A stretch of 10,435 nucleotides of DNA from Saccoglossus kowalevskii (Eukaryota > Hemichordata > Enteropneusta > Harrimaniidae), in NCBI RefSeq assembly GCF_000003605.2, contig NW_003124904.1, positions 42,793 to 53,227 on the forward strand, in the 5' to 3' direction. This document shows positions 1 to 7,739 of the stretch, piece by piece. Position numbers and translations under genes: made by a program. The stretch's first letter is position 1; every line of letters starts with the position of its first letter. The notes below the pieces were generated by a model that did no database searches, was not told the origin of the DNA, and worked only from the letters and a program-made list of their open reading frames with translations.

Positions 1-810
1 TGATCTCATTAACGATAGCCAAATGGCGGCCACTTTAAGGCCGAAAATGCATTGAAATCGCACATTTTCACCATTCCGGACCCGGATCTCAGTTATGCAT
101 GGACGGATTTCATTCAAATTTGGTACATACATTAAACATAATAGGACCTTGATGCACGTCATTTTTTTTTCCGGATCAAGTTCGAAATAGCCGACTGGCG
201 GCCATTTTGTTTTAAAGAATTCAGTTCTGGATCCGTATCCGAGACATGTCTGGATTGATCAAGTTCAAACTTCACACACACAAGGTACATCATGTCACAA
301 ATATGTATGTGCATTTGTTTCATGATCTCATTAACGATAGCCAAATGGGGGCCGCTTTAAGGCCGAAAATGCATTGAAATCGCACATTTTCACCATTCCG
401 GACCCGTATCTCAGTTATGCATGGATGGATTTTGTTCAAATTTGGTACATACATTAAACATAATAGGACCTTGATGCACGTCTTTTTTTTTCGGATCAAG
501 TTCGAAATGGCCGACTGGCGGCCATTTTGTTAAAGAATTCAGTTCTGGATCCGTATCCAAGACATGTCTGGATTGATCAAGTTCAAACTTCACACACACA
601 TGGTACATCATGTCACAAATAGATATGTGCATTTGTTTCATGATCTGCTTAACAATAGCGGAATGATGGCCATTTTAAGGCCAAAAATGCATCAAAATCA
701 CGTATTTTCACAATTCCAGAACCGGATCTCAGTCATGCATGGATGGATTTTGTTCAGATTTAGCACAATGTGTTGTACATATGCAGGTGCATTTCGGTCA
801 TGATCTGCTT
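1..810. repeat. Satellite-like tandem array, ~320-bp dimeric units
   Basis: Three successive units start with the same TGATCT[C/G][A/C]TTAAC[G/A]ATAG block at 1, 323 and 641, and a fourth start (TGATCTGCTT) at 801 soon loses similarity. Units 1 (322 bp) and 2 (318 bp) are about 95% identical by eye. Unit 3 is only 160 bp. Each long unit looks like two diverged halves, roughly 1-170/171-322 and 323-490/491-640. These share, in order, an ATAGCC..[A/C]TGGCGGCCA block, a GGA[T/C]CCG[G/T]ATC block, a TTCAAA[T/C]TT block and a late TGCA block. The array reaches the left edge, so it is probably longer than seen. Small open frames inside it recur in each unit and are repeat artefacts. The 160-bp period resembles known bivalve satellites, but I cannot confirm family membership from sequence alone. 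Confidence 0.9.
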
Positions 811-1346
811 TGAATGTATATGTCACTCAAATATGAACGGAACGGGGACGTGTCATTGACAATGACTTGTTCTAATTTGTTTCTTTATTTTGAGCCAAAT
901 AGAAAGTAATTACCATGGGTATTGGTAATTTTGTTTTAAAAATAGGCCAAAAAGAAATATTTTGTGAAAAATGACAAATGTGTTCTTATCCACTGGGCGT
1001 AAGACAAAGATAGTTTAATAAGTATTCACTGTAATAGAAACAAACTGACATAATTATATTGATTAACGCCCACGTGTTATATTAAACAACAAGAATACGT
1101 CCCTCGTTTTGTTGTCGCTTGATGTTTATCAGTCGTCGTTTGTTTTAGTTAACATGCCACTTGTTTGGAATAATGAAGTACGTACATTAGTTTATTCGCC
1201 TTGTCAACTTGACTTTCTGTGCGTTTTAATGGCTCAAGCACCTACAATCTGGTTTAGCATTAAATACAAAAAATCGTCTCATTTAAACGCACAAGACATT
1301 ATGCTTTAATTATTCTTAATTTGTTACAGTATCGTAGACCGATGGC
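811..1346. other. Non-coding, AT-rich; no gene seen
   Basis: I see no cysteine-rich frame and no paired splice sites here. A 66-codon open frame (1109-1309) has no recognisable motif and no EGF spacing, so I read it as chance. A small perfect hairpin lies at 908-930, with 8-bp arms AATTACCA/TGGTAATT around a 7-nt loop; its significance is unknown. Confidence 0.6.
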
Positions 1347-1349
1347 ATA

Positions 1350-1706
1350 CTGTAAAACATGTTGAAAAAGCGACATGCAATTTTAGCGAATTGTGGTAAA
1401 ATGACATAATAGCGAAATGTTGATTTAGCGAATCTCTCTTGTCATTGTTGATTTCCTGTTTTCACAATACTTGTCTGTCGCCTGCCAAAACAAATACGCA
1501 GTTATCACCTCGGTAAAAACAAAAGAAAAACCGTCAAGTGTAATTGGGAAGCGCCTCAGATTTTTATGTTCCGGATTATACAAATCGCCAAATCTTGGCC
1601 ATTTTGAATTTATAAAAAAGTCATTAGCGACATCTTGAATTAGAAAATTAGTTCTCTCGCTAAATTCGCTAAAAAGACATGCTCGCGAAAAAGACATGTT
1701 TTACAG
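1350..1706. mobile_element. MITE-like inverted-repeat element, 357 bp, TA target duplication
   Basis: The left end, CTGTAAAACATGT at 1350, is matched by the reverse complement of the right end, ACATGTTTTACAG ending at 1706. The first 13 bases are identical. After a diverged stretch the arms match again over CATG and TTTTAGCGAATT, giving arms of about 43-44 bp. Both sides are flanked by TA (1348-1349 and 1707-1708), as expected for Tc1/mariner-type insertion. The interior has no transposase frame. A 90-codon minus-strand open frame (1425-1697) lies wholly inside the element and has no transposase motif I recognise. This is most likely a non-autonomous DNA element. Confidence 0.8.
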
Positions 1707-1708
1707 TA

Positions 1709-2219
1709 TATATATATAGCAAAACAATCACAAAAACCAATGGAATGTTCATGTCATATTAGCCAACATTGGAACTAATATTGTCTTTTTAATTTGAAAT
1801 AATAGATTATATACAAACTAATTATATATACTCCTTATACATGTATATCTTATATGTGACTGAGTGTTAAGTCATTTCGGATTAGGAAATAAACAGAATA
1901 TTTGTAATTTAAAGTCATAAGTTATTTTATCTTCGGAATTAAAAATATTATATAAATGGTGCAACCTGGTGGTGGTGCAAGTACTGTCCGAAAAGTGTGT
2001 CAGCCGTGATAATCTTTATATGAACAGACAACCCAAATTGATCCGTGATTTCGAAAAAAATATTGTGAAAATCTGGCAATTGTGAATATTTATAAGTTGA
2101 ATTTGGGTCGACCAAATAGTGGAGCACGAAAGATAGGATTATGCTTACATAATTTCAAATAATTATATTTGCATCATTAATTAATTAATTCATTAATTAT
2201 TATTTTGTATTTTTTTAAG
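1709..2219. other. Intron tail upstream of exon 1, AT-rich
   Basis: The segment starts with a (TA)n run (about 1707-1718) and includes a TTAATTAATTAATT tract near 2178-2192. It ends in a T-rich tract and AAG acceptor at 2217-2219. The next exon starts in phase 1, so it needs an upstream exon and this stretch should be intronic. I see no other exon between here and the left edge. Confidence 0.7.
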
Positions 2220-2345
2220 ATATCGACGAATGTAGCAACCCCGGCAATAATGTCTGCGACAGTTTAGCGGATTGCTACAACACTCCTGGTAGTTATTATT
2301 GTCAGTGCAAAGATGGGACAGACGGTAATGGAATTACCTGTACAG
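2220..2345 (+). CDS. Exon 1: calcium-binding EGF-like domain
   Basis: 126 nt, 42 residues counting the codon split over the acceptor. The acceptor is TTTTTTAAG and the donor G|GTAAGA. It reads DIDEC, with cysteines at domain positions 5, 13, 19, 28, 30 and 41. The third-to-fifth cysteine segment is [12 protein letters not shown], an exact match to the Asn/Asp hydroxylation and calcium signature. All expected calcium ligands (D1, E4, N21) are present. The acceptor ends AAG rather than CAG/TAG, which is weaker, but both frame and motif place the border here. Phase 1 entry means an upstream exon ending in G supplies the Asp codon. Confidence 0.95.
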
Positions 2346-3244
2346 GTAAGATGCGCGATTATAAAATAACGATCTAATATCTGTGTGTATTTAAATGTCT
2401 TTGCGCAACGTCGTGTGCAGGACGAAATCTGTTTTGTATGTATTACGTGGACTGTTGAAATATAATGAATTGAAATGAAATCATTTGGTTAGCGTCAGAT
2501 TTTCCGATTTGTAATTAGAAAATGGGGCTTTTTAACGCAAAACACAGAGAATGTTTAGGTGTAAAATAAAATTGAATGTGTTTCGAAGTTCAGGTTCAAT
2601 GAGCCATTTTCAATGCAACGTTTCCTAATCACTTTACAGTGTACCTAAATATTTTGAATTCATCGGCGGTGCGCTGTACCACTCCCAGCCACTTAACTTG
2701 TGACTTCCCTGTTTTCACGATGTCGTTCACTAAGCGCCATCACACGACCGATTGAGTTGTTCTTTCGTTCTGTTCGTTTGTTTATTATTACTCCTCTGTA
2801 CTCGTCCTTGTTATCCGCCATTAAACTTCGCCCGTACATTACAACAATGGTCAGCTGTATTTCCACTTGCGATTAGGTTTTGCTCTGATTCCGCGTGAAA
2901 ATACTAGTTGTTATATAAACATTATTACACTATTGTGAACATCACGCAGTGCATATTGGGAAAACAATCATAGCATTATAACTTTACACTCACATTTCTA
3001 TTGGATACTTTGTACTTTGCACACGGTATGCTAAAAGTTGGTTTTAAGACTGCTTTTGCTGAATATCAACATTTAAAATTAAAGTGATCGAAAGATTTCG
3101 AATACTAGTTCCTCAATTATTCATTCATTTTCGTACGAGAATGTCCGAAGTGCTCCGATCCATCCGCTTTTCGCCGACTGATTATTTTGATAACAGATCT
3201 TTCTAAACACATAACTTATTACCGAATTGTTTTCTACCTTACAG
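2346..3244 (+). other. Intron 1 (899 bp)
   Basis: GT-AG intron. A region at 2640-2900 is less AT-rich than its surroundings, but I find no cysteine-rich frame, RNA gene or clear repeat in it. The open frame running into exon 2 from 3187 begins inside the intron and is not a real start. Confidence 0.85.
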
Positions 3245-3367
3245 CTATTGATGAATGTAAACTGGGAACTCACGACTGCGACACCAACTCCATGTGCGTT
3301 GACTTAGATTTTGGCTTCTCATGCGAATGTCTGCCTGGGTATATAAGTGGAGGAGACACATGCAATG
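3245..3367 (+). CDS. Exon 2: EGF-like domain, calcium type with Asp1 replaced by Ala
   Basis: 123 nt, 41 residues. The acceptor is TTACAG and the donor G|GTAGGA. Cysteines lie at 5, 12, 18, 27, 29 and 40. The start reads AIDEC: the first base of the codon comes from exon 1 (G) and this exon supplies CT, giving Ala where Asp normally provides a calcium ligand. The hydroxylation segment C-V-D-L-D-F-G-F-S-C-E-C is intact with Asp. I infer reduced but not necessarily absent calcium binding. Phases match those of exons 1 and 3, and the six-cysteine spacing is canonical. Confidence 0.95.
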
Positions 3368-3913
3368 GTAGGAACATATATATTCAACGTTTAAATTTAT
3401 TGATTGTATGCAACGAGGTCAAGGTTATAGCGCCCTCAACCTATGAAGTATAATTCTAATTACATATGACTGCTTCTTGCGCAATATTACGCTATAAATT
3501 TACTGTTGGTGTATGTTATGAGTTATGTAATAAGTTTAAGGCACTTTGACGTGCTGGGACACATTCCTCTTAACGATGAATCTGCTCAATGTGTTTAAAG
3601 CGGAAGGGTCATCACCTGCGCACGCGCGGGAATTGAGTTCCAAGCGACGATAGCAACACACGCTAAAAATGCTAAAGCTTATGGGTAGACGTGTGTTTGT
3701 AAACAATGACACGCTATGGCCAACTGACGCATGCGCAAGTGACGACTCCCCCGCTTTAATTATAATTACATACAGTATATCTATATATATAGCTTGTATT
3801 TCGCTGTTTTGACAAAAGTGTAACATTAAACTATTTTTTTTATAGAGAAGATGATAACCAAAACAGGGTTTGATTTTGGTATTGATATATTGCATTAATT
3901 TCTCAACTTGCAG
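3368..3913 (+). other. Intron 2 (546 bp), contains a TTAA MITE
   Basis: GT-AG intron ending in TTGCAG. A 157-bp inverted-repeat element lies inside it (3599-3755). A 119-codon minus-strand open frame (3536-3895) spans that element and has no recognisable motif, so it is not called as a gene. Confidence 0.85.
3599..3755. mobile_element. TTAA-flanked MITE, 157 bp (piggyBac-like termini)
   Basis: The left end AGCGGAAGGGTCATC and the reverse complement of the right end, AGCGGGGGAGTCGTC, match at 22 of 28 positions, extending through CTGCGCACGCG/TTGCGCATGCG. Exact TTAA tetranucleotides flank both ends (3595-3598 and 3756-3759), the target duplication typical of piggyBac-type insertion. The element is locally GC-richer than the intron and has no transposase. 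It is a non-autonomous copy that should be multicopy in the genome. Confidence 0.8.
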
Positions 3914-4039
3914 ATTTCGATGAATGTTCGGATGCAGCTTTTAATGACTGCCACGTGAATGCCGCGTGTGCCAACGAAGACGGCTCATACACATGTACCT
4001 GTTTACCTGGTTATGATGGAAATGGGTTTATATGTCACG
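3914..4039 (+). CDS. Exon 3: calcium-binding EGF-like domain
   Basis: 126 nt, 42 residues. The acceptor is TTGCAG and the donor G|GTAAGA. It starts DFDEC, with cysteines at 5, 13, 19, 28, 30 and 41. The segment C-A-N-E-D-G-S-Y-T-C-T-C fits the calcium/hydroxylation signature, and the G-Y-D-G-N-G turn before the last cysteine is typical of the family. All key ligands (D1, E4, N21) are kept. It has the same cysteine spacing as exon 1 (seven residues between cysteines 1 and 2), so the two may be related by duplication. Confidence 0.96.
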
Positions 4040-4131
4040 GTAAGAATGAAATATAACATCTTTTAAACGTTTGTTGATGTATTGTTTCGCGATGTCTGAA
4101 GTCTATTTATCAATTTAAAAAAACGCGAAAT

Positions 4132-4214
<83 letters not shown>

Positions 4215-4239
4215 TATTTATTGATTTATTTGATATTGA

Positions 4240-4290
<51 letters not shown>

Positions 4291-4707
4291 TATTGATTGC
4301 TTAATTGATTGATTGATTGATTTTCACTTGGTCACCTATCAAGTGTAATTATTGAAAAATTGATTTTTGAGTTTTTACCATTTGTTTCTTTTGGTAAATC
4401 TTGTTTTTGGTCTGGGTGCAACAAGAGGGAAACGATGACATGTAGTAGGAATTGTTTATACGTATGTTGTGTCCCTGAAAACGTACACTTCTCAACAAGC
4501 GAAGTTTTTTTTTTTAGTTTGGTTTCAAATTGATAATGTAATCATTATGAACTAAAATGTGCCAGCTGATGACACATCAAATCCACATTTGACTTTTTGA
4601 TGTTTTCTCAATGTATATCAAATTATTGTTCACATGGTGTCAATAATGCATTAAATAACATCAAACTCTACTCGCTCATGATATGTATTCTGTCCTATAC
4701 TCAACAG
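4040..4707 (+). other. Intron 3 (668 bp), contains compound microsatellite
   Basis: GT-AG intron dominated by tetranucleotide repeats at 4130-4323. The remaining sequence (4324-4707) is AT-rich, with a T9 run near 4507 and no coding signal except the acceptor region before exon 4. Confidence 0.85.
4130..4323. repeat. Compound microsatellite (ATTT)n then (TTGA)n
   Basis: A pure ATTT run spans about 4130-4214, roughly 21 copies. An interrupted transition follows to about 4240, then a TTGA/GATT run at 4241-4287, and an interrupted continuation to about 4323. The two arrays differ by one base per unit (T to G), which suggests one grew from a mutated copy of the other. Length polymorphism and assembly collapse are likely here. 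Confidence 0.97.
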
Positions 4708-4827
4708 CTCCAGACGTGTGTGAAAATGTGGACTGCGGCGAGGCTTACTGTGAGCCTGTGGACGGCGTTGCCACGTGTGTGTGCGCCAAAGGTTATGACT
4801 ATATACTCGTCGGACAGACTTGTGAAG
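4708..4827 (+). CDS. Exon 4: EGF-like domain, not calcium-binding type
   Basis: 120 nt, 40 residues. The acceptor is CAACAG and the donor G|GTATAC. Cysteines lie at 5, 10, 15, 24, 26 and 39, a shortened spacing between the first three. The start is APDVC and the third-to-fifth segment is C-E-P-V-D-G-V-A-T-C-V-C. The D-x-D-E calcium motif, the hydroxylated Asn/Asp and the aromatic are all missing. A second in-frame acceptor (CTCCAG) lies 6 nt downstream; using it would remove the residues Ala-Pro. It is flanked by the short intron 4 and opens a run of three degenerate domains. Confidence 0.93.
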
Positions 4828-5121
4828 GTATACACAGCCTTGAATCTTATTGTACTAATATGAAGTTATTACGGGGATACTGCAAAGTATGCATGAAGGC
4901 AGTACAGCGGGAGTATTGACCGACGCGCAGTGGAGGTCGACGCGACCGCGTACTGTCTTATTATTATACATCTTTTCCTCCCAGGGAATGCCAAAACCAC
5001 CTTATCGACTTTATGTTCTAGCCAATTACCCACCATGCGGTTCTGTTAGAGTACGTTCTATTCAGAACTGCGATTCATCATCTCAAAACTAAACGTTTTG
5101 TTACTTTCTACACACACGCAG
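4828..5121 (+). other. Intron 4 (294 bp) with a GC-rich inverted repeat
   Basis: GT-AG intron ending in ACGCAG. A GC-rich patch at 4900-4955 stands out. CAGTAC-A-GCGG pairs with CCGC-GTACTG, and a perfect hairpin GGTCG-ACG-CGACC sits inside at 4935-4947. It does not fold as a tRNA that I can recognise. Open frames crossing it have no EGF pattern. Confidence 0.8.
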
Positions 5122-5244
5122 CCTTCGACGAATGTGTGGAAGGAACCCCTTCCTGCGATGAGAATGCCGACTGCATTCCTACATCTGGTGGCTATGAGTG
5201 TAAATGTATTGATGGTTACTATGGCGATGGACAAACATGTACAG
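5122..5244 (+). CDS. Exon 5: EGF-like domain with calcium ligands partly lost
   Basis: 123 nt, 41 residues. The acceptor is ACGCAG and the donor G|GTGCGT. Cysteines lie at 5, 12, 18, 27, 29 and 40. It starts AFDEC (Ala for Asp1). The hydroxylation position carries Pro in C-I-P-T-S-G-G-Y-E-C-K-C. The fold is clearly EGF, including the G-Y-Y-G-D-G turn, but two of the standard calcium side-chain ligands are gone. I infer that it no longer binds calcium well. Confidence 0.95.
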
Positions 5245-5521
5245 GTGCGTTGTAGTAACTTTCTAATTTGATTTCATATATACTGGGAAATTGCTTAATC
5301 GTTTCAATATGGCAGACAGCATTATGAACTATGACTCATTGGCAACAAAGAACACGTTTCAATAACCAAATATATTGGGAACCAAATATTTATATGTATT
5401 AGGTTTCAATGTTAATATTTCGCTTGTTCCTATGATACGATGAATATAATTAATATATTGATTCCGAGTATTGATTCTCATCAATATTAATTTATGCAAT
5501 TGTTTGTCCATATTTGATCAG
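5245..5521 (+). other. Intron 5 (277 bp), AT-rich, nothing notable
   Basis: GT-AG intron, donor GTGCGT, acceptor TGATCAG. It is the shortest intron in the window. I see no repeat or coding signal in it. Confidence 0.85.
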
Positions 5522-5662
5522 AAATAAGACCATGTAACTGGAAATCGCCTTTTGGACATCGTTGTGGCGGCGAGAGTACTGGATGTGAGGAAACCACGGG
5601 TGGTGGATACAAGTGTCCCTGTGGAATCGGATTTAGTCGTAATAGCGATGGTATATGTGCTG
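5522..5662 (+). CDS. Exon 6: divergent, longest EGF-like domain
   Basis: 141 nt, 47 residues, the longest exon of the set. The acceptor is GATCAG and the donor G|GTAAGT (strong). It starts EIRPC, and cysteines lie at 5, 15, 22, 32, 34 and 46. Six cysteines and the C-x-C pair are kept, but the first loop has nine residues and the second six. The calcium motif is absent, and Glu sits at the hydroxylation position in C-E-E-T-T-G-G-G-Y-K-C-P-C. It has two Trp/Phe-type residues in the first loop. Phase 1 at both ends with strong splice sites supports a real exon despite the divergence. It could be a different EGF subclass inserted in the cbEGF rod. Confidence 0.9.
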
Positions 5663-6651
5663 GTAAGTGACACAATGACATGGTGCAACATCGTGTACTA
5701 CGATTCGTGTTTTGTGTTACACAAATCTATGGCAATTATGTACATATATTCTGATCTATATTTATCAATAAATCGATTACATACACACACGTATGAAACT
5801 TTTCCCCTGTTTCATGAATCGCATCACGGGCCAACATCGACAGAGAAGACATTCGCATTGAACAAAATCAATCAAACAGTCATTAAAATATTGATTATTG
5901 AGAATTGTAGTAGTTATAAAGTTCCGTTGACATGTGCTCTGTGTTAGACAATGGGAGGGCATTAGTGTCACATTTTATGACAATTTCGAGCAATTTCAAT
6001 AAAAACGCAAAAAAGAGTAAAGTTATAGCAAATAGCAAATGCCCGCTATTTTTAGATCTTGATTTTGACATTACCATGTGTTCATGTCTAGATACATGCT
6101 TATATATCTATACGACCGATTCATGTAGCAAAATGTGAGGTATAAAAGCCTGTTTGTAGGGTTTGTCGACTAAAACTCAGTATATGTTAAGATCCATACT
6201 CCATTTTGTGATTTTGAGTATATACATTTATATATAACCTCGTCAATATTGTTTTATTGTCGAAACTGGTGTAATATTGTTTGTACATTGTGATATTAAA
6301 AAAATAAACCAACGAAATCAACATGTTTGAGTAACTAATTTACCTAAATCGAAAACAAGGAAAAGTAACTGATAATTATAGCTGGGGAAAATGCATGAAA
6401 TCAAAAGGATAATAAAATCTCTGTCGAAGTCACTTTGTTGTGCATGGTTACATTTTTGTTTATTGGAATCGAACATCTTCGTTAATATTAAATAACATGG
6501 CGTACTACTCATTCAAAAACATAATATGGTGTGGCATCATCCTGCATATTTAACAACATGATGGGATGCCGTGTGACGTCATCCTGCATATTTATTACGA
6601 CATTATTTGTAGCTAATACTATTGATTATCATCCTTGTTTTGTTTTTTTAG
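5663..6651 (+). other. Intron 6 (989 bp), longest intron
   Basis: GT-AG intron with a T-rich tract before TTTTTAG. Several 60-130 codon open frames occur on both strands, but none has EGF spacing or another motif I recognise. Near its 3' end are two 22-bp near-identical repeats (6531-6552 and 6573-6594). Confidence 0.8.
6531..6594. repeat. Short direct repeat, 22 bp at 42-bp spacing, one copy with a CRE-like palindrome
   Basis: GTGGCATCATCCTGCATATTTA at 6531 recurs as a copy at 6573 that differs only near its start (GTGACGTCA for GTGGCATCA). The second copy holds TGACGTCA (6574-6581), the perfect palindromic cAMP-response element core. The pair lies 57 bp before exon 7. Whether it acts as a regulatory site is unknown. 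Confidence 0.7.
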
Positions 6652-6786
6652 ATATCGATGAATGCAGTCCTGGAACTAATACATGTGTCGCCACTGCGCA
6701 GTGCACGAATACGTACGGTGCATTCCTTTGCACGTGCCCCGATGGATATGGAGGCGATGGTACGGTCACCGGGGAAGGCTGCATTA
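6652..6786 (+). CDS. Exon 7: calcium-binding EGF-like domain with extended last loop
   Basis: 135 nt, 45 residues. The acceptor is TTTTTTAG and the donor A|GTAAGT. It starts DIDEC, with cysteines at 5, 12, 18, 27, 29 and 44. [12 protein letters not shown] fits the calcium/hydroxylation signature. The loop between cysteines 5 and 6 is three to four residues longer than in neighbours, after the G-Y-G-G-D-G turn. It is the only exon whose last base is A rather than G, so the next domain begins with Asn instead of Asp. Strong donor; high confidence. Confidence 0.96.
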
Positions 6787-7216
6787 GTAAGTAGAAAACA
6801 AAATAAACACCGTATATATATATATCCCACGTTCAAACAGTAGACAAACATTTCATTTTATCAAGCATGGTATACTGTAGATGTATTAATTATTCACTGT
6901 TTTTTAATTTCGCTATTTTCACTGATCAGTAAAGCGTACACATGCGAAATAACAATAGCCCTCGTGAACTTAAATCCCAGTAAAATTGATCGAAACATCA
7001 ATATAGTTAATTCAAAAGCCAGTGAAAATAAATGGTTTTACAGTATGTTGCATCTGTCCCATATTGACAACAAGTCTGTGGCGCAAGTGCGTTTATTATG
7101 TAATTTAAAAAAAAGAATAATGGCTGTATCATTTTTTTTTTCAATTATCTCATTATGTAAATCATTCAAACAGTGAGTTGCTGTATATTTAAATGTGAGG
7201 TTATATTTTTCCGCAG
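6787..7216 (+). other. Intron 7 (430 bp), contains a TA-flanked MITE
   Basis: GT-AG intron ending in CCGCAG. It includes a (TA)n run near 6812-6825, the element at 6875-7043, and a T-rich run at 7131-7141. Open frames on both strands in the element are not coding-like. Confidence 0.85.
6875..7043. mobile_element. MITE-like inverted-repeat element, 169 bp, TA target duplication
   Basis: The left arm starts CTGTAGATGTATTAATTATT. The reverse complement of the right arm starts CTGTAAAACCATTTATTTTC. The arms share CTGTA, an ATT.ATT.TTCACTG block, then TTTT.AATT and CTAT, about 40 bp at roughly 70% identity. TA flanks both sides (6873-6874 and 7044-7045). The CTGTA...TACAG ends match the element at 1350-1706, suggesting related families. 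No transposase is present. Confidence 0.7.
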
Positions 7217-7342
7217 ACATCGATGAATGTGCACTAGGGACAGCAATATGTGGCGCCAATACCGAGTGCGTTGATAACGATGGTAGCTATACCTGTTCGT
7301 GCGTTGACGGGTTCAGAAAATCACAAGCCGACAGATGCGTTG
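7217..7342 (+). CDS. Exon 8: calcium-binding EGF-like domain (Asn first ligand)
   Basis: 126 nt, 42 residues. The acceptor is CCGCAG and the donor G|GTAGGA. It starts NIDEC because exon 7 ends in A. Asn at this position is allowed in the calcium consensus. Cysteines lie at 5, 12, 18, 27, 29 and 41, with C-V-D-N-D-G-S-Y-T-C-S-C carrying Asp at the hydroxylation site. The last loop (F-R-K-S-Q-A-D-R) lacks the usual G-D-G turn, the most charged version in the window. Confidence 0.96.
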
Positions 7343-7739
7343 GTAGGAATATATTCAAATTATCTAGCACAAATACTTGGTATTCACTGTGTCAATTTAT
7401 GTTAATTGAATTCTATGTGTTGCGTATATGCAGTGTATATATTCTATATTTACTATAGTATTTGTATTTTGCTGGATCACAGACAAAATACACAAACAGG
7501 ATACCTCTTCTGAAGAGAAATCAAATCGGCTGATAACAATTGACAAAGAATGAAATAACTGACTGGCACTAATACAACTTACTCGATATTGTTTTTCATC
7601 TAAAACAATTGTTATAAATACATAAGAGGACATCCGATTAACTATTTTTAATTACGTCATACGCTTGATTTGAATTAATTGAAGATATATTCGGACACTA
7701 TATCCTTCAAAATTATAACATTTCGTTTTATATTCGTAG
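7343..7739 (+). other. Intron 8 (397 bp), AT-rich, nothing notable
   Basis: GT-AG intron, donor GTAGGA, acceptor TTCGTAG. I see no repeat structure or coding motif. Open frames on either strand are short and featureless. Confidence 0.85.

Noticed and set aside
159-803. Open frames of 60-80 codons on both strands within the satellite array
   Set aside because: They recur with the repeat unit, have no known motif, and exist because the repeat lacks stops in those frames.
1425-1697. 90-codon minus-strand open frame
   Set aside because: It lies inside the 1350-1706 inverted-repeat element, with no transposase motif and no supporting splice or start context.
2640-3190. Possible inverted repeat in intron 1 (CATCGGCGG versus TCGCCGACTG)
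   Set aside because: The match is under 10 bases, with no target-site duplication and no further arm similarity.
3536-3895. 119-codon minus-strand open frame, the longest on that strand
   Set aside because: It spans the TTAA MITE and flanking intron, shows no domain pattern, and runs opposite a well-supported gene.
4899-4957. tRNA-like fold in the GC-rich patch of intron 4
   Set aside because: The T-loop consensus, a cloverleaf arm set and an anticodon stem are not present; only nested hairpins are.
5552-5947. 131-codon plus-strand open frame
   Set aside because: It overlaps exon 6 in a different frame and runs into intron 6. The EGF frame with six cysteines and proper splice sites is the real one.
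5950-6050. GGGCATT/AATGCCC inverted pair in intron 6
   Set aside because: Only seven perfectly matched bases about 90 bp apart, with weak extension; expected by chance in a 10-kb window.
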